Positions 22,801 through 35,900 of a DNA stretch of 64,000 bases are shown here, in pieces. The first letter of the stretch is position 1. The number at the start of each line of letters is the position of its first letter. Position numbers and translations under genes: made by a program. The DNA comes from Pyropia haitanensis (Eukaryota; Rhodophyta; Bangiophyceae; Bangiales; Bangiaceae), in contig SDUX01000048.1 of NCBI GenBank assembly GCA_008729055.1, forward strand, positions 43,268-107,267, given 5' to 3'. The notes below the pieces were generated by a model, which was not told the origin of the DNA, ran no database searches, and saw only the letters and a list, made by a program, of their open reading frames with translations.

Positions 22801-23957
22801 CATAGATCCGCCCGCTCCATGTCCGAGGTTCGACCCCCACGGTCGTGCATGGGGTGGTTGACCGCGTCTCACCCACTTTTGGCCACTGTTGCCCACTTTT
22901 GCCCACTTTCGCGTGTACAGCAATGCAGCACGCGCTCCGGCGGCCGAATTGGCTCGCATCCTTTATTCCAGCCATACATCCGCCCGCTCGACGTCCGAGG
23001 TTCCACCCGCACCGTCGTGCATGGGGTGGTTGGCCGACCCGTTCGTTGGCGCGTCCGTTGGATGCAACGAGTGTTTTGTGGAGCGCCGGTTTCCACGTGT
23101 CAATTTTGTGGAATGGTTTTCGCCACGTGGGGGTCCCGACAGCCAGGTGTGACGGTCGGCGACAAAAGTTCCGCCCTCACACCGTCCACGCCAGTGTGAC
23201 GGGCGGAACGCGCAGTGGACAGTTTGGGTGGCGGGGCGCACTTTGTGGCCACTGTTGGACCACTTTCTGGCGACTTTCGCCTCAATTTTCTTTGCAGTTT
23301 TGGAAACTTCTTGCCCCCAATTGCCCAATTGTGCTCCAATTTGGCCCCCTGTTTGCCCACTTTTTGCCCACTTCTTGCCCACTTCCTACCCACTTTTGCC
23401 CACTTTTGCCCACTTTTGCCCACTTTTGCGTCTACAGCGATGCTGCACACCATCCGGCGGCCGAATTGGCGCGCATACTTCATTCCAGCCATAGATCCGC
23501 CCGCTCCATGTCCGAGGTTCGACCCCCACGGTCGTGCATGGGGTGGTTGACCGCGTCTCACCCACTTTTGGCCACTGTTGCCCACTTTTGCCCACTTTCG
23601 CGTGTACAGCAATGCAGCACGCGCTCCGGCGGCCGAATTGGCTCGCATCCTTTATTCCAGCCATACATCCGCCCGCTCGACGTCCGAGGTTCCACCCGCA
23701 CCGTCGTGCATGGGGTGGTTGGCCGACCCGTTCGTTGGCGCGTCCGTTGGATGCAACGAGTGTTTTGTGGAGCGCCGGTTTCCACGTGTCAATTTTGTGG
23801 AATGGTTTTCGCCACGTGGGGGTCCCGACAGCCAGGTGTGACGGTCGGCGACAAAAGTTCCGCCCTCACACCGTCCACGCCAGTGTGACGGGCGGAACGC
23901 GCAGTGGACAGTTTGGGTGGCGGGGCGCACTTTGTGGCCACTGTTGGACCACTTTCT
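19827..23957 (+). repeat. U30-U35: mosaic full-length monomers
   Basis: U30 (19827) has T/TT/T/G plus two single-base losses (one C in the CCCCC run near 19873 and one C near 20249). U31-U33 are C or T at s1 with TT/C/C, and U34 is the 688-bp form. U35 is the first copy with CT at s2, the allele that later marks the 517-bp monomers. Confidence 0.85.
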
Positions 23958-24646
23958 GGCGACTTTCGTCTCAATTTTCTTTGCAGTTTTGGAAACTTCT
24001 TGCCCCCAATTGCCCAATTGTGTCCCAATTTGGCCCCCTGTTTGCCCACTTTTTGCCCACTTCTTGCCCACTTCCTACCCACTTTTGCCCACTTTTGCCC
24101 ACTTTTGCCCACTTTTGCGTCTACAGCGATGCTGCACACCATCCGGCGGCCGAATTGGCGCGCATACTTCATTCCAGCCATAGATCCGCCCGCTCCATGT
24201 CCGAGGTTCGACCCCCACGGTCGTGCATGGGGTGGTTGACCGCGTCTCACCCACTTTTGGCCACTGTTGCCCACTTTTGCCCACTTTCGCGTGTACAGCA
24301 ATGCAGCACGCGCTCCGGCGGCCGAATTGGCTCGCATCCTTTATTCCAGCCATACATCCGCCCGCTCGACGTCCGAGGTTCCACCCGCACCGTCGTGCAT
24401 GGGGTGGTTGGCCGACCCGTTCGTTGGCGCGTCCGTTGGATGCAACGAGTGTTTTGTGGAGCGCCGGTTTCCACGTGTCAATTTTGTGGAATGGTTTTCG
24501 CCACGTGGGGGTCCCGACAGCCAGGTGTGACGGTCGGCGACAAAAGTTCCGCCCTCACACCGTCCACGCCAGTGTGACGGGCGGAACGCGCAGTGGACAG
24601 TTTGGGTGGCGGGGCGCACTTTGTGGCCACTGTTGGACCACTTTCT

Positions 24647-25163
24647 GGCGACTTTCGCCTCAATTTTCTTTGCAGTTTTGGAAACTTCTTGCCCCCAATT
24701 GCCCAATTGTGCTCCAATTTGGCCCCCTGTTTGCCCACTTTTTGCCCACTTCTTGCCCACTTCCTACCCACTTTTGCCCACTTTTGCCCACTTTTGCCCA
24801 CTTTTGCGTCTACAGCGATGCTGCACACCATCCGGCGGCCGAATTGGCGCGCATACTTCATTCCAGCCATAGATCCGCCCGCTCGACGTCCGAGGTTCCA
24901 CCCGCACCGTCGTGCATGGGGTGGTTGGCCGACCCGTTTGTTGGCGCGTCCGTTGGATGCAACGAGTGTTTTGTGGAGCGCCGGTTTCCACGTGTCAATT
25001 TTGTGGAATGGTTTTCGCCACGTGGGGGTCCCGACAGCCAGGTGTGACGGTCGGCGACAAAAGTTCCGCCCTCACACCGTCCACGCCAGTGTGACGGGCG
25101 GAACGCGCAGTGGACAGTTTGGGTGGCGGGGCGCACTTTGTGGCCACTGTTGGACCACTTTCT
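24647..25163 (+). repeat. U37: 517-bp monomer (A/B fusion)
   Basis: First short copy in the window. The fusion window is at 24873-24884. It lacks the second minisatellite, the 3' part of A with its B-box match, and the 5' part of B. s1/s2/s3/s4 are C/CT/T/C. Confidence 0.93.
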
Positions 25164-26541
25164 GGCGACTTTCGTCTCAATTTTCTTTGCAGTTTTGGAA
25201 ACTTCTTGCCCCCAATTGCCCAATTGTGTCCCAATTTGGCCCCCTGTTTGCCCACTTTTTGCCCACTTCTTGCCCACTTCCTACCCACTTTTGCCCACTT
25301 TTGCCCACTTTTGCCCACTTTTGCGTCTACAGCGATGCTGCACACCATCCGGCGGCCGAATTGGCGCGCATACTTCATTCCAGCCATAGATCCGCCCGCT
25401 CCATGTCCGAGGTTCGACCCCCACGGTCGTGCATGGGGTGGTTGACCGCGTCTCACCCACTTTTGGCCACTGTTGCCCACTTTTGCCCACTTTCGCGTGT
25501 ACAGCAATGCAGCACGCGCTCCGGCGGCCGAATTGGCTCGCATCCTTTATTCCAGCCATACATCCGCCCGCTCGACGTCCGAGGTTCCACCCGCACCGTC
25601 GTGCATGGGGTGGTTGGCCGACCCGTTTGTTGGCGCGTCCGTTGGATGCAACGAGTGTTTTGTGGAGCGCCGGTTTCCACGTGTCAATTTTGTGGAATGG
25701 TTTTCGCCACGTGGGGGTCCCGACAGCCAGGTGTGACGGTCGGCGACAAAAGTTCCGCCCTCACACCGTCCACGCCAGTGTGACGGGCGGAACGCGCAGT
25801 GGACAGTTTGGGTGGCGGGGCGCACTTTGTGGCCACTGTTGGACCACTTTCTGGCGACTTTCGTCTCAATTTTCTTTGCAGTTTTGGAAACTTCTTGCCC
25901 CCAATTGCCCAATTGTGTCCCAATTTGGCCCCCTGTTTGCCCACTTTTTGCCCACTTCTTGCCCACTTCCTACCCACTTTTGCCCACTTTTGCCCACTTT
26001 TGCCCACTTTTGCGTCTACAGCGATGCTGCACACCATCCGGCGGCCGAATTGGCGCGCATACTTCATTCCAGCCATAGATCCGCCCGCTCCATGTCCGAG
26101 GTTCGACCCCCACGGTCGTGCATGGGGTGGTTGACCGCGTCTCACCCACTTTTGGCCACTGTTGCCCACTTTTGCCCACTTTCGCGTGTACAGCAATGCA
26201 GCACGCGCTCCGGCGGCCGAATTGGCTCGCATCCTTTATTCCAGCCATACATCCGCCCGCTCGACGTCCGAGGTTCCACCCGCACCGTCGTGCATGGGGT
26301 GGTTGGCCGACCCGTTCGTTGGCGCGTCCGTTGGATGCAACGAGTGTTTTGTGGAGCGCCGGTTTCCACGTGTCAATTTTGTGGAATGGTTTTCGCCACG
26401 TGGGGGTCCCGACAGCCAGGTGTGACGGTCGGCGACAAAAGTTCCGCCCTCACACCGTCCACGCCAGTGTGACGGGCGGAACGCGCAGTGGACAGTTTGG
26501 GTGGCGGGGCGCACTTTGTGGCCACTGTTGGACCACTTTCT

Positions 26542-27058
26542 GGCGACTTTCGCCTCAATTTTCTTTGCAGTTTTGGAAACTTCTTGCCCCCAATTGCCCA
26601 ATTGTGCTCCAATTTGGCCCCCTGTTTGCCCACTTTTTGCCCACTTCTTGCCCACTTCCTACCCACTTTTGCCCACTTTTGCCCACTTTTGCCCACTTTT
26701 GCGTCTACAGCGATGCTGCACACCATCCGGCGGCCGAATTGGCGCGCATACTTCATTCCAGCCATAGATCCGCCCGCTCGACGTCCGAGGTTCCACCCGC
26801 ACCGTCGTGCATGGGGTGGTTGGCCGACCCGTTTGTTGGCGCGTCCGTTGGATGCAACGAGTGTTTTGTGGAGCGCCGGTTTCCACGTGTCAATTTTGTG
26901 GAATGGTTTTCGCCACGTGGGGGTCCCGACAGCCAGGTGTGACGGTCGGCGACAAAAGTTCCGCCCTCACACCGTCCACGCCAGTGTGACGGGCGGAACG
27001 CGCAGTGGACAGTTTGGGTGGCGGGGCGCACTTTGTGGCCACTGTTGGACCACTTTCT
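26542..27058 (+). repeat. U40: 517-bp monomer (A/B fusion)
   Basis: Same breakpoints and same C/CT/T/C state as U37, 1895 bp downstream of it. Confidence 0.93.
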
Positions 27059-29125
27059 GGCGACTTTCGTCTCAATTTTCTTTGCAGTTTTGGAAACTTC
27101 TTGCCCCCAATTGCCCAATTGTGTCCCAATTTGGCCCCCTGTTTGCCCACTTTTTGCCCACTTCTTGCCCACTTCCTACCCACTTTTGCCCACTTTTGCC
27201 CACTTTTGCCCACTTTTGCGTCTACAGCGATGCTGCACACCATCCGGCGGCCGAATTGGCGCGCATACTTCATTCCAGCCATAGATCCGCCCGCTCCATG
27301 TCCGAGGTTCGACCCCCACGGTCGTGCATGGGGTGGTTGACCGCGTCTCACCCACTTTTGGCCACTGTTGCCCACTTTTGCCCACTTTCGCGTGTACAGC
27401 AATGCAGCACGCGCTCCGGCGGCCGAATTGGCTCGCATCCTTTATTCCAGCCATACATCCGCCCGCTCGACGTCCGAGGTTCCACCCGCACCGTCGTGCA
27501 TGGGGTGGTTGGCCGACCCGTTCGTTGGCGCGTCCGTTGGATGCAACGAGTGTTTTGTGGAGCGCCGGTTTCCACGTGTCAATTTTGTGGAATGGTTTTC
27601 GCCACGTGGGGGTCCCGACAGCCAGGTGTGACGGTCGGCGACAAAAGTTCCGCCCTCACACCGTCCACGCCAGTGTGACGGGCGGAACGCGCAGTGGACA
27701 GTTTGGGTGGCGGGGCGCACTTTGTGGCCACTGTTGGACCACTTTCTGGCGACTTTCGCCTCAATTTTCTTTGCAGTTTTGGAAACTTCTTGCCCCCAAT
27801 TGCCCAATTGTGCTCCAATTTGGCCCCCTGTTTGCCCACTTTTTGCCCACTTCTTGCCCACTTCCTACCCACTTTTGCCCACTTTTGCCCACTTTTGCCC
27901 ACTTTTGCGTCTACAGCGATGCTGCACACCATCCGGCGGCCGAATTGGCGCGCATACTTCATTCCAGCCATAGATCCGCCCGCTCCATGTCCGAGGTTCG
28001 ACCCCCACGGTCGTGCATGGGGTGGTTGACCGCGTCTCACCCACTTTTGGCCACTGTTGCCCACTTTTGCCCACTTTCGCGTGTACAGCAATGCAGCACG
28101 CGCTCCGGCGGCCGAATTGGCTCGCATCCTTTATTCCAGCCATACATCCGCCCGCTCGACGTCCGAGGTTCCACCCGCACCGTCGTGCATGGGGTGGTTG
28201 GCCGACCCGTTCGTTGGCGCGTCCGTTGGATGCAACGAGTGTTTTGTGGAGCGCCGGTTTCCACGTGTCAATTTTGTGGAATGGTTTTCGCCACGTGGGG
28301 GTCCCGACAGCCAGGTGTGACGGTCGGCGACAAAAGTTCCGCCCTCACACCGTCCACGCCAGTGTGACGGGCGGAACGCGCAGTGGACAGTTTGGGTGGC
28401 GGGGCGCACTTTGTGGCCACTGTTGGACCACTTTCTGGCGACTTTCGCCTCAATTTTCTTTGCAGTTTTGGAAACTTCTTGCCCCCAATTGCCCAATTGT
28501 GCTCCAATTTGGCCCCCTGTTTGCCCACTTTTTGCCCACTTCTTGCCCACTTCCTACCCACTTTTGCCCACTTTTGCCCACTTTTGCCCACTTTTGCGTC
28601 TACAGCGATGCTGCACACCATCCGGCGGCCGAATTGGCGCGCATACTTCATTCCAGCCATAGATCCGCCCGCTCCATGTCCGAGGTTCGACCCCCACGGT
28701 CGTGCATGGGGTGGTTGACCGCGTCTCACCCACTTTTGGCCACTGTTGCCCACTTTTGCCCACTTTCGCGTGTACAGCAATGCAGCACGCGCTCCGGCGG
28801 CCGAATTGGCTCGCATCCTTTATTCCAGCCATACATCCGCCCGCTCGACGTCCGAGGTTCCACCCGCACCGTCGTGCATGGGGTGGTTGGCCGACCCGTT
28901 CGTTGGCGCGTCCGTTGGATGCAACGAGTGTTTTGTGGAGCGCCGGTTTCCACGTGTCAATTTTGTGGAATGGTTTTCGCCACGTGGGGGTCCCGACAGC
29001 CAGGTGTGACGGTCGGCGACAAAAGTTCCGCCCTCACACCGTCCACGCCAGTGTGACGGGCGGAACGCGCAGTGGACAGTTTGGGTGGCGGGGCGCACTT
29101 TGTGGCCACTGTTGGACCACTTTCT
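27059..29125 (+). repeat. U41-U43: full-length monomers between block copies
   Basis: U41 is T/TC/C/C; U42 and U43 are both C/CT/C/C. The last two look like full-length counterparts of the leading half of the short monomer (same s1/s2), but with C at s3. Confidence 0.85.
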
Positions 29126-29814
29126 GGCGACTTTCGTCTCAATTTTCTTTGCAGTTTTGGAAACTTCTTGCCCCCAATTGCCCAATTGTGTCCCAATTTG
29201 GCCCCCTGTTTGCCCACTTTTTGCCCACTTCTTGCCCACTTCCTACCCACTTTTGCCCACTTTTGCCCACTTTTGCCCACTTTTGCGTCTACAGCGATGC
29301 TGCACACCATCCGGCGGCCGAATTGGCGCGCATACTTCATTCCAGCCATAGATCCGCCCGCTCCATGTCCGAGGTTCGACCCCCACGGTCGTGCATGGGG
29401 TGGTTGACCGCGTCTCACCCACTTTTGGCCACTGTTGCCCACTTTTGCCCACTTTCGCGTGTACAGCAATGCAGCACGCGCTCCGGCGGCCGAATTGGCT
29501 CGCATCCTTTATTCCAGCCATACATCCGCCCGCTCGACGTCCGAGGTTCCACCCGCACCGTCGTGCATGGGGTGGTTGGCCGACCCGTTCGTTGGCGCGT
29601 CCGTTGGATGCAACGAGTGTTTTGTGGAGCGCCGGTTTCCACGTGTCAATTTTGTGGAATGGTTTTCGCCACGTGGGGGTCCCGACAGCCAGGTGTGACG
29701 GTCGGCGACAAAAGTTCCGCCCTCACACCGTCCACGCCAGTGTGACGGGCGGAACGCGCAGTGGACAGTTTGGGTGGCGGGGCGCACTTTGTGGCCACTG
29801 TTGGACCACTTTCT

Positions 29815-30331
29815 GGCGACTTTCGCCTCAATTTTCTTTGCAGTTTTGGAAACTTCTTGCCCCCAATTGCCCAATTGTGCTCCAATTTGGCCCCCTGTTT
29901 GCCCACTTTTTGCCCACTTCTTGCCCACTTCCTACCCACTTTTGCCCACTTTTGCCCACTTTTGCCCACTTTTGCGTCTACAGCGATGCTGCACACCATC
30001 CGGCGGCCGAATTGGCGCGCATACTTCATTCCAGCCATAGATCCGCCCGCTCGACGTCCGAGGTTCCACCCGCACCGTCGTGCATGGGGTGGTTGGCCGA
30101 CCCGTTTGTTGGCGCGTCCGTTGGATGCAACGAGTGTTTTGTGGAGCGCCGGTTTCCACGTGTCAATTTTGTGGAATGGTTTTCGCCACGTGGGGGTCCC
30201 GACAGCCAGGTGTGACGGTCGGCGACAAAAGTTCCGCCCTCACACCGTCCACGCCAGTGTGACGGGCGGAACGCGCAGTGGACAGTTTGGGTGGCGGGGC
30301 GCACTTTGTGGCCACTGTTGGACCACTTTCT
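29815..30331 (+). repeat. U45: 517-bp monomer (A/B fusion)
   Basis: C/CT/T/C with the common 12-bp fusion window; corresponds to U37 in the first block copy. Confidence 0.93.
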
Positions 30332-31710
30332 GGCGACTTTCGTCTCAATTTTCTTTGCAGTTTTGGAAACTTCTTGCCCCCAATTGCCCAATTGTGTCCC
30401 AATTTGGCCCCCTGTTTGCCCACTTTTTGCCCACTTCTTGCCCACTTCCTACCCACTTTTGCCCACTTTTGCCCACTTTTGCCCACTTTTGCGTCTACAG
30501 CGATGCTGCACACCATCCGGCGGCCGAATTGGCGCGCATACTTCATTCCAGCCATAGATCCGCCCGCTCCATGTCCGAGGTTCGACCCCCACGGTCGTGC
30601 ATGGGGTGGTTGACCGCGTCTCACCCACTTTTGGCCACTGTTGCCCACTTTTGCCCACTTTCGCGTGTACAGCAATGCAGCACGCGCTCCGGCGGCCGAA
30701 TTGGCTCGCATCCTTTATTCCAGCCATACATCCGCCCGCTCGACGTCCGAGGTTCCACCCGCACCGTCGTGCATGGGGTGGTTGGCCGACCCGTTTGTTG
30801 GCGCGTCCGTTGGATGCAACGAGTGTTTTGTGGAGCGCCGGTTTCCACGTGTCAATTTTGTGGAATGGTTTTCGCCACGTGGGGGTCCCGACAGCCAGGT
30901 GTGACGGTCGGCGACAAAAGTTCCGCCCTCACACCGTCCACGCCAGTGTGACGGGCGGAACGCGCAGTGGACAGTTTGGGTGGCGGGGCGCACTTTGTGG
31001 CCACTGTTGGACCACTTTCTGGCGACTTTCGTCTCAATTTTCTTTGCAGTTTTGGAAACTTCTTGCCCCCAATTGCCCAATTGTGTTCCCAATTTGGCCC
31101 CCTGTTTGCCCACTTTTTGCCCACTTCTTGCCCACTTCCTACCCACTTTTGCCCACTTTTGCCCACTTTTGCCCACTTTTGCGTCTACAGCGATGCTGCA
31201 CACCATCCGGCGGCCGAATTGGCGCGCATACTTCATTCCAGCCATAGATCCGCCCGCTCCATGTCCGAGGTTCGACCCCCACGGTCGTGCATGGGGTGGT
31301 TGACCGCGTCTCACCCACTTTTGGCCACTGTTGCCCACTTTTGCCCACTTTCGCGTGTACAGCAATGCAGCACGCGCTCCGGCGGCCGAATTGGCTCGCA
31401 TCCTTTATTCCAGCCATACATCCGCCCGCTCGACGTCCGAGGTTCCACCCGCACCGTCGTGCATGGGGTGGTTGGCCGACCCGTTCGTTGGCGCGTCCGT
31501 TGGATGCAACGAGTGTTTTGTGGAGCGCCGGTTTCCACGTGTCAATTTTGTGGAATGGTTTTCGCCACGTGGGGGTCCCGACAGCCAGGTGTGACGGTCG
31601 GCGACAAAAGTTCCGCCCTCACACCGTCCACGCCAGTGTGACGGGCGGAACGCGCAGTGGACAGTTTGGGTGGCGGGGCGCACTTTGTGGCCACTGTTGG
31701 ACCACTTTCT

Positions 31711-32227
31711 GGCGACTTTCGCCTCAATTTTCTTTGCAGTTTTGGAAACTTCTTGCCCCCAATTGCCCAATTGTGCTCCAATTTGGCCCCCTGTTTGCCC
31801 ACTTTTTGCCCACTTCTTGCCCACTTCCTACCCACTTTTGCCCACTTTTGCCCACTTTTGCCCACTTTTGCGTCTACAGCGATGCTGCACACCATCCGGC
31901 GGCCGAATTGGCGCGCATACTTCATTCCAGCCATAGATCCGCCCGCTCGACGTCCGAGGTTCCACCCGCACCGTCGTGCATGGGGTGGTTGGCCGACCCG
32001 TTTGTTGGCGCGTCCGTTGGATGCAACGAGTGTTTTGTGGAGCGCCGGTTTCCACGTGTCAATTTTGTGGAATGGTTTTCGCCACGTGGGGGTCCCGACA
32101 GCCAGGTGTGACGGTCGGCGACAAAAGTTCCGCCCTCACACCGTCCACGCCAGTGTGACGGGCGGAACGCGCAGTGGACAGTTTGGGTGGCGGGGCGCAC
32201 TTTGTGGCCACTGTTGGACCACTTTCT
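31711..32227 (+). repeat. U48: 517-bp monomer (A/B fusion)
   Basis: C/CT/T/C with the common fusion window; corresponds to U40 in the first block copy. Confidence 0.93.
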
Positions 32228-32916
32228 GGCGACTTTCGTCTCAATTTTCTTTGCAGTTTTGGAAACTTCTTGCCCCCAATTGCCCAATTGTGTCCCAATT
32301 TGGCCCCCTGTTTGCCCACTTTTTGCCCACTTCTTGCCCACTTCCTACCCACTTTTGCCCACTTTTGCCCACTTTTGCCCACTTTTGCGTCTACAGCGAT
32401 GCTGCACACCATCCGGCGGCCGAATTGGCGCGCATACTTCATTCCAGCCATAGATCCGCCCGCTCCATGTCCGAGGTTCGACCCCCACGGTCGTGCATGG
32501 GGTGGTTGACCGCGTCTCACCCACTTTTGGCCACTGTTGCCCACTTTTGCCCACTTTCGCGTGTACAGCAATGCAGCACGCGCTCCGGCGGCCGAATTGG
32601 CTCGCATCCTTTATTCCAGCCATACATCCGCCCGCTCGACGTCCGAGGTTCCACCCGCACCGTCGTGCATGGGGTGGTTGGCCGACCCGTTCGTTGGCGC
32701 GTCCGTTGGATGCAACGAGTGTTTTGTGGAGCGCCGGTTTCCACGTGTCAATTTTGTGGAATGGTTTTCGCCACGTGGGGGTCCCGACAGCCAGGTGTGA
32801 CGGTCGGCGACAAAAGTTCCGCCCTCACACCGTCCACGCCAGTGTGACGGGCGGAACGCGCAGTGGACAGTTTGGGTGGCGGGGCGCACTTTGTGGCCAC
32901 TGTTGGACGACTTTCT
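32228..32916 (+). repeat. U49: boundary monomer T/TC/C/G
   Basis: Full-length copy joining the five-monomer block to the uniform 688-bp run. It has C at s3 but G at s4, a combination otherwise seen only in U6, so an exchange between s3 and s4 is likely. Confidence 0.8.
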
Positions 32917-35900
32917 GGCGACTTTCGCCTCAATTTTCTTTGCAGTTTTGGAAACTTCTTGCCCCCAATTGCCCAATTGTGTCCAATTTGGCCCCCTGTT
33001 TGCCCACTTTTTGCCCACTTCTTGCCCACTTCCTACCCACTTTTGCCCACTTTTGCCCACTTTTGCCCACTTTTGCGTCTACAGCGATGCTGCACACCAT
33101 CCGGCGGCCGAATTGGCGCGCATACTTCATTCCAGCCATAGATCCGCCCGCTCCATGTCCGAGGTTCGACCCCCACGGTCGTGCATGGGGTGGTTGACCG
33201 CGTCTCACCCACTTTTGGCCACTGTTGCCCACTTTTGCCCACTTTCGCGTGTACAGCAATGCAGCACGCGCTCCGGCGGCCGAATTGGCTCGCATCCTTT
33301 ATTCCAGCCATACATCCGCCCGCTCGACGTCCGAGGTTCCACCCGCACCGTCGTGCATGGGGTGGTTGGCCGACCCGTTCGTTGGCGCGTCCGTTGGATG
33401 CAACGAGTGTTTTGTGGAGCGCCGGTTTCCACGTGTCAATTTTGTGGAATGGTTTTCGCCACGTGGGGGTCCCGACAGCCAGGTGTGACGGTCGGCGACA
33501 AAAGTTCCGCCCTCACACCGTCCACGCCAGTGTGACGGGCGGAACGCGCAGTGGACAGTTTGGGTGGCGGGGCGCACTTTGTGGCCACTGTTGGACCACT
33601 TTCTGGCGACTTTCGCCTCAATTTTCTTTGCAGTTTTGGAAACTTCTTGCCCCCAATTGCCCAATTGTGTCCAATTTGGCCCCCTGTTTGCCCACTTTTT
33701 GCCCACTTCTTGCCCACTTCCTACCCACTTTTGCCCACTTTTGCCCACTTTTGCCCACTTTTGCGTCTACAGCGATGCTGCACACCATCCGGCGGCCGAA
33801 TTGGCGCGCATACTTCATTCCAGCCATAGATCCGCCCGCTCCATGTCCGAGGTTCGACCCCCACGGTCGTGCATGGGGTGGTTGACCGCGTCTCACCCAC
33901 TTTTGGCCACTGTTGCCCACTTTTGCCCACTTTCGCGTGTACAGCAATGCAGCACGCGCTCCGGCGGCCGAATTGGCTCGCATCCTTTATTCCAGCCATA
34001 CATCCGCCCGCTCGACGTCCGAGGTTCCACCCGCACCGTCGTGCATGGGGTGGTTGGCCGACCCGTTCGTTGGCGCGTCCGTTGGATGCAACGAGTGTTT
34101 TGTGGAGCGCCGGTTTCCACGTGTCAATTTTGTGGAATGGTTTTCGCCACGTGGGGGTCCCGACAGCCAGGTGTGACGGTCGGCGACAAAAGTTCCGCCC
34201 TCACACCGTCCACGCCAGTGTGACGGGCGGAACGCGCAGTGGACAGTTTGGGTGGCGGGGCGCACTTTGTGGCCACTGTTGGACCACTTTCTGGCGACTT
34301 TCGCCTCAATTTTCTTTGCAGTTTTGGAAACTTCTTGCCCCCAATTGCCCAATTGTGTCCAATTTGGCCCCCTGTTTGCCCACTTTTTGCCCACTTCTTG
34401 CCCACTTCCTACCCACTTTTGCCCACTTTTGCCCACTTTTGCCCACTTTTGCGTCTACAGCGATGCTGCACACCATCCGGCGGCCGAATTGGCGCGCATA
34501 CTTCATTCCAGCCATAGATCCGCCCGCTCCATGTCCGAGGTTCGACCCCCACGGTCGTGCATGGGGTGGTTGACCGCGTCTCACCCACTTTTGGCCACTG
34601 TTGCCCACTTTTGCCCACTTTCGCGTGTACAGCAATGCAGCACGCGCTCCGGCGGCCGAATTGGCTCGCATCCTTTATTCCAGCCATACATCCGCCCGCT
34701 CGACGTCCGAGGTTCCACCCGCACCGTCGTGCATGGGGTGGTTGGCCGACCCGTTCGTTGGCGCGTCCGTTGGATGCAACGAGTGTTTTGTGGAGCGCCG
34801 GTTTCCACGTGTCAATTTTGTGGAATGGTTTTCGCCACGTGGGGGTCCCGACAGCCAGGTGTGACGGTCGGCGACAAAAGTTCCGCCCTCACACCGTCCA
34901 CGCCAGTGTGACGGGCGGAACGCGCAGTGGACAGTTTGGGTGGCGGGGCGCACTTTGTGGCCACTGTTGGACCACTTTCTGGCGACTTTCGCCTCAATTT
35001 TCTTTGCAGTTTTGGAAACTTCTTGCCCCCAATTGCCCAATTGTGTCCAATTTGGCCCCCTGTTTGCCCACTTTTTGCCCACTTCTTGCCCACTTCCTAC
35101 CCACTTTTGCCCACTTTTGCCCACTTTTGCCCACTTTTGCGTCTACAGCGATGCTGCACACCATCCGGCGGCCGAATTGGCGCGCATACTTCATTCCAGC
35201 CATAGATCCGCCCGCTCCATGTCCGAGGTTCGACCCCCACGGTCGTGCATGGGGTGGTTGACCGCGTCTCACCCACTTTTGGCCACTGTTGCCCACTTTT
35301 GCCCACTTTCGCGTGTACAGCAATGCAGCACGCGCTCCGGCGGCCGAATTGGCTCGCATCCTTTATTCCAGCCATACATCCGCCCGCTCGACGTCCGAGG
35401 TTCCACCCGCACCGTCGTGCATGGGGTGGTTGGCCGACCCGTTCGTTGGCGCGTCCGTTGGATGCAACGAGTGTTTTGTGGAGCGCCGGTTTCCACGTGT
35501 CAATTTTGTGGAATGGTTTTCGCCACGTGGGGGTCCCGACAGCCAGGTGTGACGGTCGGCGACAAAAGTTCCGCCCTCACACCGTCCACGCCAGTGTGAC
35601 GGGCGGAACGCGCAGTGGACAGTTTGGGTGGCGGGGCGCACTTTGTGGCCACTGTTGGACCACTTTCTGGCGACTTTCGCCTCAATTTTCTTTGCAGTTT
35701 TGGAAACTTCTTGCCCCCAATTGCCCAATTGTGTCCAATTTGGCCCCCTGTTTGCCCACTTTTTGCCCACTTCTTGCCCACTTCCTACCCACTTTTGCCC
35801 ACTTTTGCCCACTTTTGCCCACTTTTGCGTCTACAGCGATGCTGCACACCATCCGGCGGCCGAATTGGCGCGCATACTTCATTCCAGCCATAGATCCGCC

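Larger units (their letters stand above)
23958..27058 (+). repeat. Five-monomer block, copy 1 (U36-U40, 3101 bp)
   Basis: Order: U36 T/TC/C/C, U37 517-bp, U38 T/TC/T/C, U39 T/TC/C/C, U40 517-bp. The same order recurs at 29126-32227, so this is a duplicated multi-monomer block. Both short copies carry C/CT at s1/s2. Confidence 0.82.
29126..32227 (+). repeat. Five-monomer block, copy 2 (U44-U48, 3102 bp)
   Basis: Order: U44 T/TC/C/C, U45 517-bp, U46 T/TC/T/C, U47 full-length, U48 517-bp, matching U36-U40. The one difference I see is U47 (31021, 690 bp), which reads GTGTTCCCAA at s2 where U39 reads GTGTCCCAA, a one-base insertion found nowhere else. Confidence 0.82.
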
